This document shows positions 15,001 through 24,852 of a stretch of DNA of 64,000 nucleotides, one piece after another. Each line of letters begins with the position of its first letter. Positions within the stretch are counted from its first letter, which is position 1. The DNA comes from Monocercomonoides exilis (Eukaryota; Preaxostyla; Oxymonadida; Polymastigidae). Position numbers and translations under genes: made by a program. Location: the NCBI GenBank assembly GCA_001643675.2, contig LSRY02000023.1:969001-1033000 (forward strand). The letters are read 5' to 3'. The notes below the pieces were generated by a model. The model was not told the DNA's origin and searched no databases. It worked only from the letters and a program-made list of their open reading frames with translations.

Positions 15001-18000
15001 ATATGAAGCAGATCAAATGGTGTACAAGTTGATCCAACAGGCCAGGGGCTAAATTGTGTGAGGAAAGGAACGAAAAGCAGTTTTGCTTGCGCCACTGCTG
15101 AAGTAACTGGCGATTTGATTGAGAAGAAGAAGAAGAAGAAGAAGAAGAAGAAGATTTTGTTTTCCTTTCTTTCTCTTTTCCTTTTTCTTCTTCTTCCTCT
15201 TCTTCCTCTTCCACTTTCTCAAACGGAGGGTCCACCACAAGCGACAAGACGAATTTAATTCCGTCTTCGATGATTGATTTTATCTTTGAATGAGCGTCCG
15301 AAGCAATCGCAGCCATCGCCAAGGGGTTTGTGAGTGCTTCAGAAAGGCTGCCGAGTTCGGGTTGCATTCGTGAATGGGCAGAGGAAGAGTTGGCAGTTGT
15401 CTGGGCAGAAAAGATGGGGGAAGAGAAAGAAGAAGAGAAAGAGGAAGAAGAGGAAGAGGAAGAAGAAGGTGTTTGTGTTTGTGTTTGTGTGATGTCTGGA
15501 TAATACATTCTTTTCATTGCTTCGCGAATGATGGCGCAGAGCAATGAAAAGCAGGAAAGATCTGAAAGGAGTGGAGTGAATGAGGAAGAAAACTGATGAA
15601 ATGGCTGTGAAAGAGAAAGAGAAGAAGAAGAAGAAGAAATATAAGGAGAAGAAGAAGGAGAGGAAGAAACAGAAGTTGAATGATGATCAGAAATTTCATC
15701 GTATTTGTGAATGAGACGAAAGGGAAAGGGGAATGGAGAAGAAGAAGAAGAGGAAGAAGAAGGGAAATTCAATGGAAACGAGAGATTTGAAGCATTTTTT
15801 GTTGATTTTTCTGAAATTTCAGCAATTTTCAGGAAATCCTGCAGTTGAATTGCAAGTTGTGTGGAACCAGAAAGACGAAAGCGTCGAACTCTCATCTTTT
15901 TTGAGGGAGAAGAAGAAGAAGAAGAAGAAGAGAAAGAGCGAAGAGGAGAGGAAGACAAAGATGTGAATGGAGAACGAGGAAGAGGTGATTGTGATTGTGA
16001 TTGTGATTGCGTGGTTGATAATGATGAAGTGACAGATGAAGGAGAGGAAGAAGAATATGATGATGATTGGAGTGAAAGAGAAGGAGGCGGAGGCGGAGGA
16101 GGAGGAGCAAGTGCTGGTGGGTGTGGTGATGGTGTGTGTGGTTGGGTGAATGAACGGTTGGGTGAATGAGATGGAGAAAGAGAAGAAGAAAAGGAAGAGG
16201 AAGAGGAAGAGGAGGAGGAAGAGGAAGATGATGATGATGAAGAGGGAGATGGAGGTAAATCTATAATTTGAGGAGGGCGAGTGGGCGAAGAAAGAGAGAA
16301 AGAGCGTTTGACCAATGGAGACGTACGAAGTGGTGAAGAGGAAGGTGATGATGAAGAGGAAGAGGAAGAAGAAGAAGAAGAAGAGGTTAATGAAAGAGAA
16401 TATCTTTGTTTAGAGTCTATTGCTCTGTTGTTTTTGATACTTCTGTCTTGTTGTGACGAAAGTTGCATCTGCATCTGCATTCTTCTTCCTTTTCCAACAC
16501 TTCTCTCGCTTCCACCTCTTTCTTCTCTTCCTCCTTCTCTTCCTCCTCTTCTCCTCCTCTGATTCATCCATTTCCCTTTCCCTTCTCTTTCTCTTTCTCT
16601 TTCTTTCTCTCTTTCTCTCTCTCCTTCTCCTTCTGGAAGCAAAACAAGAGAAGAATCAAAGAGCCATTCGAGACAGAAATCGAATATAATTCTCAAATCA
16701 TCCGCACTGCAGATGGGCAAAAGCTCAAAAAACAGCTTCATCATCACTTTCCCTTGCTCTTCTGTTTGTGAATTCTTGGCTCTGACTTTTCGTTTGGATG
16801 AAAGTTGTTTTAGTTCTTCTTCTGCTTCTTCTTTTGCTTCTCCTTCGTTTTCTTCGTTTTCTTCATCATTCCATGCTTCTTCTTTGAAACTTCCTTCACT
16901 AATACGTCTGATTGAATCAATATTTCCATTTTCACTCCCTTCTCTTTCTCTTCCTTCTCCTTCTCTCTCTCCTTCTTTCTCATCATTAATATTCTCATCC
17001 ACCAAAATACTATCAACTTCCACAAACTTTGCCTTCTTCTTCTCTTCAGGCGCTCCTCTTCGCCCTTTCGTCGCGTCCCACAGAAGTTTCAAGTATTGAC
17101 TGCCAATTCCTTTCACTTTCACCTTCACCTTCACCTTTTTCTTCTCCTTCTCCTTCTCCTTCTCCTTCACTTTTGATTTAGACTCAGAATTTAACTGAAC
17201 TTTTGATTGAGATTGAAATTGATTATTCGTTTTGTCTTTCTCTTCTGCCATTTTCTCGTTTTCTCTTCTTTTCTCACTCATTTTCTTCTCCTCCAGTTGC
17301 ATCGTCTGCATCTTGTTCACAGGCAATTTGTATGGCAATCGATAATTCCTCATTCTCGATGCTATTGTTGGTGCTAATTGTTCTTCTCCTCCACTTCCAT
17401 TGCTTTCTTTGGGAGAAGAAAATAAGGAGGAGGAGGAGGAGGAAGAAGAAGAAGAAGAAGAAGAAGAAGGAATATCATTCAATTTATCTTTCTTTTCTCT
17501 TTCGCTTGTTTCTTCTGTGCTTTCATTAACAGAATTTGTCCAGAAATTTCCTCTCACTCCTTTCATAAACTTCCCCACGCTTCCTCTTTTCAGAATCTTC
17601 ATCATCTTCTGCCTGTTTCTTCGTTGATATTCCCTATAGCTTTCTTCTTTTCCTTCTCCTTTTTTTTCTCCTTTTTTATCATCATTTTTATCTTCTTTAT
17701 TAAAATCACCTTCTTCTTCTTCTTCTTCTTCCTCCTCCTCCTCTTCTCCTTCTTCCTCCTCTCTCCATTCTTCTCTTTCCCCCAGCCAGCACATCCTCTT
17801 CACCAGCAGCGCCATCTTCTCCGCCACTTCTTTCGTCCATTTGTTCTCACCAAACGTGTTCTTCATAACAGAATGGCGAGACAAAAGCTGAAGAAACGCC
17901 TTTTGTGTAGTGGCAATAGACTTGTCTAATGCACTGACTGACTCAGAGGAATAAGAGGAGGAAAAGGAAGAAGAAGAAGAAGAAGAAGAAGAATTAAATG

Positions 18001-20378
18001 AATACACGTTATCCTTTGAGGAGATGGATGAGTGGACTGCAGAAGGCTTCAGAATTGAAGAAGAGGAAGTTTTGCTGCTTTCTGAAGATGGCTTAGTCAG
18101 CTGATGGGAATCGGGTGGAGTTGAAACAGAAGATAAACCTATTGAAGAAGAAGAGGAGGAAGAAGATGGAGAAGAAGGTGAATGAAAACTATCATCCACA
18201 TTACTAGCAGAAGAAGAAGAAGAAGAAGAAGACTTCTGGTGAAACCGGAGCGAAGGAAACGAGAATCTTGATTTTGGAGTGTTTTGTGGAGAGAACGAAG
18301 AAGAGGAATAAGAACGAGTCAATTTGTGTTTTTCGTACAGCTGGCTGTCAGGTGTGGAGGAGCGCTGGGGCTCGAGATAAGGAGAGGAAGTGCGGGTGGA
18401 GGAAGGGAGGGGTGTCATTGAGCGAAGAGGAGAAGAAGAAGAGGAGGAGGAGGAAGAAGAATTTAAAGAAGGAAATGCATGTGGCATAAAAGGAGGAAGA
18501 GAAGAAGTTGATTCAGAAGGGTGGAGCAGCATCGAGGGCGAGGCAGAATGAACCGGAACAGGGGAAAATGGCCTTCCACCTGAAATGTTTGGAGAAGACA
18601 AGCCAGATCCGCCCACAGCTCCTCCACCAACGCCAAATCCGCTGCCCCTCGCATACGGCGATGATACGCTTCCACTTCCACTTCCGATTCCTCCTCCAAT
18701 CCCTCCTATTCCAATTCCTCCTCCTACACCACTTCCTCCACCTCCTCCTCCACCACCTCCTCCTCCAGCCATCGCAGCCGCTGCCGAAGCTGCTGCTGCT
18801 GCTGCCAGTGCTTCTAGTTCAAGGTCGTTCTCCTCTTCCATCTTCGCGTCCACCCACATCCTCACGTCCCTCCCGCAGAATGTGCGTGCCAGCTGCTCTG
18901 CACCAGCAGCCTTCTTCTGTTTGGAGGCTGCTGTTAAGAGAGAAGAGCAGAGAATAAACAGAGTCGACTCGAGCGATTCACGAAGCACTTGAAGCTGGTC
19001 TGGTGGAGACAAGGCAAGGGAAAGATACTCGGCTGTCTGGAAGAGATGGAAGAGGTTTGGTATTTCGCTGGAGAACACGTCGTTCAAATTGAGAGGGAGA
19101 GGAACAGAGGCAGAGGAAGAAGAAGAAGAAGAAGAAGAAGAAGAAGAAGAAGAAGAAGAAGAAGAAGAAGAAGAAGAAGAAGAAGAAGAAGAAGAAGAGG
19201 AAGAGGAAGAAGAAGAAGAAGAAGAAAAGAGACCAGAAGAGGACGACAGATGAAGAGACATTGGTCTTCCAGCAGAGTTGCGAAAAGGCAACTTTGTGTT
19301 TATGCGATGTTTGTTCTTCATCTCAGCTTTTGCTGTTGCTGTTGCAGTTGTTGTGGCTGTGGCGCTGTTGAGGAAGCGGACGAGGCTGAACTGGAGCGGC
19401 GCAAGGGGAACAGACGGAACAGGCCCGTAGAAGCGCACGGCGAGTTCGAAGGGGGCAAGCAGGGCCTCCAGACGAGTGACAGATACACAGTGGGGCATTT
19501 GTGGTGTCAATGGCAATGTGAGGGAATCGTGTCGAATGGACGCATCGGTCGATGGTGGAAGGTCATTCGAAGTTTGGCGAAATGTCCCCATTTCTTTCTG
19601 AATAGCAGCCCATAGAACGTCATATCCATTCAATAAAAACAGGCTTCTTAATGCAGCTTCTTTGAATGATGATAACTCTCCAAATGCGTTACCAAAGGCC
19701 ATTTCATTCGGATTTTCTTGATTTCCGCGAGCGTTGCCATCCGTCTTTCCAAAAGTTTGAGTTCCAAAAGTAACTCTTGGATCAAAAATTGTTCCGATAG
19801 CAATGCATGCATCATCATTATTTCCATAAGAATTGATGTAATCAAGCAAAAAAATAATAATTGGATGAAGGCTTTCGCATATTGATTTCCACGTAAACTC
19901 TGAAATTGTTCTAAATTTGGTTATAAATTAAACACGTGATTAAAAAATTGTCAGCAGACTTTGCAAATGATCTATTTTGAATAATGCTGAAAAGCTTTGT
20001 AACCGACTGAAATAATTGTTTATTTGTTAAAAATGACAATTTATCGTGTTTTTCGCTTTTCATTATTGAACAAAAAGCTGATAAGGCCACTGAGCTTGTT
20101 ATTATCTCGGATTCTTTTTATATTTATCGAAAATAATTCCAGAAAAAACAAATAAATAATATTAAAACGAAAAATAATAAAACATGTGATAGTGTTCTAT
20201 AATAATATGTACCATTTTGTACCGAGCGATGAGGAGTAATTTCTCGAATTGATTCAAGAAATGCATTTTCATCATTAAGAAGCTGCTTATACTCTAGTTT
20301 TCTCGATAATAAAAATAATATAAAATAAATCTAATTCAAACTCTCAACGTGAAAATCGAAAATGGATTGTGTGGCCAT
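1..20378 (-). CDS. Giant ubiquitin-specific protease (USP9X/USP24/USP34-like), C-terminus beyond the left edge
   Basis: One minus-strand frame (codons with low coordinate 2 mod 3) is open from about 19910 to the window edge; every line I translated in it was free of stops. Three upstream exons fit in phase: 20378-20342 (starts ATG, MATQSIFDFHVE), 20293-20223 and 20006-19936, giving about 6,696 codons before the edge. Family knowledge: these proteases remove ubiquitin and have a long ARM/HEAT-like helical N-terminus, a ubiquitin-like fold and then a USP domain. Seen here: helical segments separated by Ser and Glu/Lys runs, a Ubl-like section near residues 2950-3230, and a USP domain near residues 5095-5750 with Cys box GLVNLGATCYFNAVIQQLF (Cys about 5113), QIDADEF, a CQQC pair, LPNTLIFHLKRF, a His-box equivalent and CAYLLFYDRIYPV. 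The expected catalytic His is Arg. The ~5,100 residues before the Cys box far exceed human USP34 (about 1,900), largely through low-complexity insertions. Family certain; subfamily less so. Confidence 0.9.
2842..4810 (-). other. USP (peptidase C19) catalytic domain inside the giant gene
   Basis: Boxes in order on the minus strand: Cys box with catalytic Cys codon 4753-4751; QIDADEFLNVLFDDIEA at about 4237-4190; a partial zinc ribbon with one Cys at 3934-3932 (HCQQK) and a CQQC pair at 3793-3782; LPNTLIFHLKRF at 3685-3650; GIICHEGEAEGGRYYSL around 3170-3122; WIRFDDEKV near 3090-3065, keeping the third catalytic Asp; and CAYLLFYDRI near 2880-2850. In active USPs the residue before YYS is the catalytic His (GHYYS). 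Here the codon read at 3136-3134 is CGT, Arg. The first zinc-ribbon half has one Cys rather than a CxxC pair, so zinc binding is doubtful. Ser- and Glu/Lys-rich insertions separate the boxes. Confidence 0.9.
10400..11220 (-). other. Ubiquitin-like fold, split by a serine-rich insertion, in the giant USP
   Basis: The minus-strand frame reads GPFKTIVVVVHINVHSKEEA (about 11205-11146), then a Ser-rich run, then TLIFLCDENDCIQSIRYSIA (about 11010-10950), and after more insertion LRLSLNGKDVTRWTESLADV with ENAELIRIRRN (about 10545-10425). This matches the pattern of ubiquitin-like domains: two strands, a helix, then a strand with an NGK turn and a final strand ending in Arg residues. USP9X, USP24 and USP34 relatives carry such a fold in the region before the protease domain. 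The assignment rests on pattern only; the insertions make the domain about three times the usual length at the DNA level. Confidence 0.55.
19112..19225 (-). repeat. Thirty-eight consecutive serine codons (AGA/GGA microsatellite)
   Basis: The plus strand is an almost pure AGA trinucleotide microsatellite. In the minus-strand USP frame it reads as 38 Ser in a row (TCT and TCC). It is the longest of many similar runs in this gene, for example near 27 other places between 1 and 18500 where plus-strand GAA-type repeats give poly-Ser and plus-strand CTT-type repeats give poly-Glu. Confidence 0.9.
19911..19935 (-). other. Putative 25-nt intron 3 of the giant USP gene
   Basis: The intron starts GTGTTTAA and ends AAATTTAG, only 25 nt. 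It removes an in-frame TAA at 19930-19928 and joins the 71-nt exon to the long open exon in phase. A more typical acceptor (TTTCAG) lies 11 nt downstream but would break the phase. Confidence 0.5.
20007..20222 (-). other. Putative intron 2 of the giant USP gene (216 nt)
   Basis: The intron starts GTACAA and ends ATTATTTCAG. It joins two 71-nt exons with the phase kept. The flanking exons read as helical protein (LLNDENAFLESIREITPHR and SVTKLFSIIQNRSFAKSADN). Confidence 0.6.
20294..20341 (-). other. Putative intron 1 of the giant USP gene (48 nt)
   Basis: The intron starts GTTTGA and ends AAACTAG. It joins a 12-codon first exon plus one base to an exon that begins with two bases of a codon, so phase is kept. 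Confidence 0.6.
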
Positions 20379-20858
20379 TCACTCAAAAAAAAATAAGTGA
20401 TCCAATCCTATAAATGAATATTTTTTCTTTTTGAGAAAAGATTAAAAAATACAAGTATTCTGAAGAGCATAATGTAAACAATATATTCTTTTTTTGAATA
20501 TATACAAAGTGAGAGGCAATATTCAACTTTCATTTTTTGATTTTTTTAAAAAAATGAAAAAATCGTACATTATTTTTTTCGTAAAAATATGCAAAAGAGA
20601 AATTCAAATTTTTTTTATTTTATTTTCATTTTTTTTTAAGGAATGAAATAATAACACTTTTAGTATTTTTGAATTGAATTATCAAAACTCAGAAATGATG
20701 ACAAACGTTTCTGACTTAAAACTCAAGTTGAAATTTTGAAAAAAATGGTTACATTAAATAGCAATGAAAGAATTATGATGTTGTGAAGATTATTTTTAAA
20801 TATTTTTTATCTTATTTTTTGTTCTTCCGCCCTTTATTAATATTAGTTGAAGATTTGA
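20379..20858. promoter_or_regulatory. Divergent intergenic region between the giant USP and the seven-helix protein gene
   Basis: About 480 bp of AT-rich sequence with A and T homopolymers lies between two start codons pointing away from each other, so it must hold both promoters. I see no recognisable promoter motif, RNA gene or extra ORF in it. Confidence 0.5.
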
Positions 20859-22633
20859 ATGAATGAGGCTGAAAATGAAAAAGAAAAGGAAATGGTTCAG
20901 TTTGAGTTGATGCATAGATGCCTTTGTGTGCATTTTTAATTATTCTGCAGATTTGTTAAATTTTGTTTTCCCTTAGCAATTCATGGAACTGACTCAGCTT
21001 TGCCAAGCATTCTTCTCCTTTTATCTTTCATTTGCGCCCTCTTAGCCTTTTTTTTAATTGTTACTGAATTTCAAAAATCGCAAAAGAAAAGGAGCTTTTT
21101 TAAAATTGGAACTCTTTTGTCCAATTTTTTATGCATGATGATATTACTTATAAACATGATTGTTCCGCTTCCTTTCAATTTAAACAGCGGATTATTTTTT
21201 TGTGCATATTCATTTGATATTCTGTTTTATACTGCTTGGGGTTTCAATTTGTTAACTGCATGGAACGCTACTGCAAAATCATTATGGAAAAAAAATCATA
21301 ATCTTGCAACAAAAATTCTGACAATTGGACTTTGGATTTCATTCATAGGCGGAAATGTTTTTTTGTTGTGCTGTAGCTTGTATGATTCAATTGACACAAG
21401 TCATAATCGTGCAGAACCTAAAAAGAGAATTTTTTTAGATATTCGTGTTCTATATGTTGATGCTGTTTACATTTTTTATTCTTTTCTAATTGACGGAGCT
21501 CTTCTATGGATTTGGAAATTTAAGGTTCAGAAGAATAGTCATTCAGAGCAAATGATTCGATTTAGACATAGCGTGATGGCTTATTCTGGAATGATGCTTT
21601 TTCTTACAATCCTTTTTGTCGCTGTAATGATTTTGAATTGTGAATTCTATTTTCAAAGTGGTTTTATATTAAAGGAAAATGAAGTTCGTGATTGTAAAAA
21701 TGTAAGTTTTGATGATCACGACCATTGGTATGCTATTCAAAACTGTTAACCATTAAATTTATATTCATTTTCAACAACTATTGTTTTTATTCTTTTTTTC
21801 TCAGCAAACCAACAATCAACAGAAAAAGTGCATATAGATTGACAACGACGATCTTTCCAGTGACTCTGTATCTTGGGATGTCGATGGTTATCTACCTGAT
21901 TGGCATATCTGCAAAAAAGGGAAGGAGAACGCCTTCTTCTGGAACAAGAGAGCGAAATCATCAGGCAAGCAAGCATAAGCAAACGCTTTCCATGCCTCTT
22001 CTTGAAGACGGGAAACCAAGCCAAAGAGAAAGGATTGGAGGGCATGGAGAAGATAACAGAAGCTTGAGAAGGAATCGTCGTCGTCAGTATCATGCTTCCA
22101 CTATCCAAGGAAATGGATCGGGCGAAGGGTATGAAAATAATGCATATTCGACAGCAAATCTTTCATTGAAATCAAATACAATACATTCCATTCCAATATC
22201 ATTTGGCTCGTCGCCCAGTTCGTCTCCTGTGCTGTATTCTTCTTCTTTGAATGAGGAAGAGTCGTTTGAAACTGACGAAAAAGAAAGTTTAGCTTCAATA
22301 ACTTCTCCAAGTTTTCCTTTATCATTCAGCCTGAGTGGAGAAAGTGATTATCGAGGAAATAAACTGGAAAGGCATTTTGAATCGGATCTGGAGACTGAAT
22401 CATTGGCGATGTCAATGATGACTATGAATTCGTTCTCAGAAGATGAAAATGAAGTTGAAAAAGAAGAAAAGCTCATATTATCACAAAAGAAGAAGAAGAA
22501 AAAGAAGAAAAAGAAAAAGAAAAAGAAGTTTCCTGGAGAAGTATCTATCACAACAGAAAATGAAGAAATAACATACGGATGTTTGACTGACGGAGCAGAA
22601 TGCAACGAATCAAGTTCTGTAACTGATATTTAG
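20859..22633 (+). CDS. Seven-transmembrane, GPCR-like protein with long cytoplasmic tail (three exons)
   Basis: Model: exons 20859-20925, 20977-21727 and 21805-22633, together 1,647 nt or 548 residues in frame. Introns are 51 nt (GTGTGC...CCTTAG) and 77 nt (GTATGC...TTTCTCAG). The first exon gives a short acidic N-terminus (MNEAENEKEKEM). Seven hydrophobic segments follow at about residues 32-54, 66-86, 93-115, 133-155, 178-200, 217-240 and 286-307. Basic residues sit in the loops after helices 1, 3 and 5 and after helix 7, which predicts an outside N-terminus and inside C-terminus, the GPCR topology. The C-terminal tail of about 240 residues is Ser-rich with a run of about 15 Lys near 22490-22530. 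I recognise no ligand class; a cAMP-receptor-like or orphan receptor is possible. An open frame also starts at TTG 21000, but that is inside exon 2. Confidence 0.7.
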
Positions 22634-23511
22634 GGAAATGGGTTGTTTGATATGTGTTTGCATTTTTTGATCATTTGAAAGCTAAAAGTTGAGTTAATAC
22701 GGAATGTCATTTCAATTTCGAAAATTATAAATTTATCATGAAATAAAAACTCTGTTGATTATTGTGTTTAAAATATTTTTTTTTAATTTTTGTCTGAATT
22801 TTTGCACCAATTTTCAATCATATTTTTGTTACAGAACGTTTTGAGGTAATTTATTTACATTTTTAAAAGAATATGATTGCAATTATGACTTTATAAGTTA
22901 TGAATTGTTGAGTTATTAAGAAATATATACTTTATAAATTTTTAAAAGCAAATATGTTAAATTTTAAATTGTAATTTGAGAACATTAATCAAAAATCTAA
23001 TTGGTGCATACTTTTAGTTTTGTTGGAAAAAAATAGTAATTCTGAATATTTCTCGATTATATGTGTCTGATACTTTTGAAAATCAATTTTTTTTTTGAGA
23101 TCAGATAAATATTTATTTCTCAAAGAGAAAACAGAGGTTTGTTTCCTTTTGAATGAACAATAAAAATAATAATTCTTTCAAGTGTTTTAAGCTTTTTTCT
23201 AATGATTCCCTTTCAAATAAATTAATATCAAAACTCCAACTAAAGAAAGATAAAAAAAGAATCAAATAAATGGGTTGAAATTTTTTGCTTTATGAATTGT
23301 GCTCAACTTGATTGAAATGAATTTTTTTAACTTTCTATTTTCTTTTTTTTTCTATTTTCCATTTTCTTTCTTTCTTTCTTTTCTTTTCTTTTCTTTTTTT
23401 GTATTGGAACGATGGACTTAAATTGATAATATGAAGAAAAAGTCAGTTGTAAAGCAGGGTTTTTTTCGAAATTTCAAAAATTAGGCCCAATATCTTTATT
23501 GAACAAACAAT

Positions 23512-23778
23512 GTGGGTGACTATTTTTGAAATCATAACTCTTTTCGGGAATAAAGAATGTACCAAGTTTTTTGATTATTAGCCTCTAAATATTTAAACAA
23601 ATGTTGAATTCATTAAAATAACTACAAAAGCCAATGATGGATTAGAAAAAATAAACATAGGAATAATTATATAACAACAGTCCTTTTCAGTATTCTTGAG
23701 TTAATATTTCATAACAAATATTATAACCAGAATATTTAGATATAACAAATGTGATTTCAAAAATAATTACACACATTT
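23512..23778. mobile_element. MITE-like element, about 265 bp
   Basis: The left end GTGGGTGACTATTTTTGAAA and the right end, read on the minus strand (ATGTGTGTAATTATTTTTGA), are inverted copies of the same motif. Its ends match those of the 37035-37290 element. No coding capacity; the G-rich run lies outside it. Confidence 0.5.
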
Positions 23779-23812
23779 TACCAAAAAAAGGATGAAAAAC
23801 AGGGAAAAAAAA

Positions 23813-23855
23813 CAAAAAAAAAAAAAAAAAAGGGGGTGGGGGGGGGGGGGAGGGA
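23813..23855 (+). repeat. A-tract followed by a G-rich run
   Basis: Roughly 19 A residues run directly into GGGGGTGGGGGGGGGGGG and then AGGG. In an AT-rich region this is a striking composition switch. Four or more G-runs could form a quadruplex. Confidence 0.8.
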
Positions 23856-24604
23856 ATAAACAGACGATAGTGAAAACGGAAAGAGGCAACTGAAAGGATC
23901 GCAGTTTTTTTCGTTTTATCCATGAATTAATTACAAAAAAATGCAATGTTAAGATTTTTCAAATGTGTTAGGTGAACAATTACGAATAGAAAAAAATCAA
24001 AAATGACTAAATGATTTTTTATTCACATCTGAATTTTCATGGGTTTTTTTTCAAATCTCATTTCAAAATTTATAAAATTATCATCTTCCTCAACAATTGT
24101 GTATAGCACAAATATACATATTTGAAAACCTTTGAATTTCCTTTAATTGTTATTCAAGCAACTTTTTTAAATTTTTGTTGAAAAATTTCAATTAGGGTGT
24201 TTTTTTTTGAAATCATAAAAAAAGATCAAAAATCGAAAAAACAAAAACAATTGTGGTATTTATTGATCAAAGACAAAATTTGATTTTTTGCAAGTGAAAA
24301 GCAATTTTTCTGTGATAAATAATTGTTTTATTGCTATATTCAAAAAAGCAAACCTATTTGACATTTTTAATGAAAAAGAATTCACCAAAAATATTAAAAG
24401 AATATATTACGCACTCATCAAAAAGGAAATTGAAGTTTCCAGACTTTATAAACAGTTCTTATAAATGAAAAATAATATTGATAGATATTAATATATAAAA
24501 TTGGTTTGTTCAAAATGGTATGCAATGCGTTTTAAATTAATTGATGTGAAACTTCATCACAAAGTTCCTGTCATTGCTGCGCAGTTCAACGACTTATTAT
24601 AACA

Positions 24605-24796
24605 ATGAACGAAACGGCAGCGAAACAACAATGGACGATGACAATGGAGTCAATTCCACTTTTCTTTCCTTATTATTCTTATGAAATGATATTCAAGCAT
24701 TCTTCTTCATCCGCTGCCCATCTTTCTTCTGTTTTTGCTCCACTTCATCTGAATCCCCCATTTGAAAATGCTGCTCATGTGGGTGATTTTTTTTGA
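24605..24796 (+). CDS. Short hypothetical ORF abutting a repeat end
   Basis: This 63-residue ORF starts ATG and reads MNETAAKQQWTMTMESIPLF, ending as it enters the TGGGTGATTTTTTTTGATAT repeat end at 24779. Codon use looks more coding-like than the flanks, so it may be the first exon or a truncated remnant of a gene interrupted by the repeat. No family recognised. Confidence 0.3.
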   Translation: MNETAAKQQWTMTMESIPLFFPYYSYEMIFKHSSSSAAHLSSVFAPLHLNPPFENAAHVGDFF

Positions 24797-24852
24797 TATC
24801 ATAAAAAATTCCGAAGTTTGATCTAAAATATTTTTCATTAAGGGTGGGGTTG
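24779..24852 (+). repeat. Left copy of an inverted ~70-bp end sequence
   Basis: It begins TGGGTGATTTTTTTTGATAT and ends near TCATTAAGGGTGGGGTTGA. The reverse complement of 37933-38004 matches it with only a few mismatches. The two copies face inward and enclose 13.2 kb, including the whole inverted duplication. No target duplication is visible outside them. Confidence 0.7.

Larger units (their letters stand above)
22634..24604. other. AT-rich intergenic stretch with repeats, no gene seen
   Basis: No convincing coding sequence. It contains many homopolymers, a polypyrimidine patch near 23340-23400, a MITE-like element (23512-23778), a G-rich run near 23832-23855, and near 24188 a copy of the GGGTG-TTTTTTTTGAAATCATAA end motif seen elsewhere in the window. 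Confidence 0.6.

Noticed and set aside
17040-17900. Possible BEACH-family signature (ASRMRNYRLPYKLPV) in the giant protein
   Set aside because: Only a weak resemblance, no BEACH motifs follow, and the downstream USP domain explains the gene.
18585-18992. Plus-strand Pro-rich ORF
   Set aside because: It is the complement of a Gly-rich and Ala-rich stretch of the USP frame.
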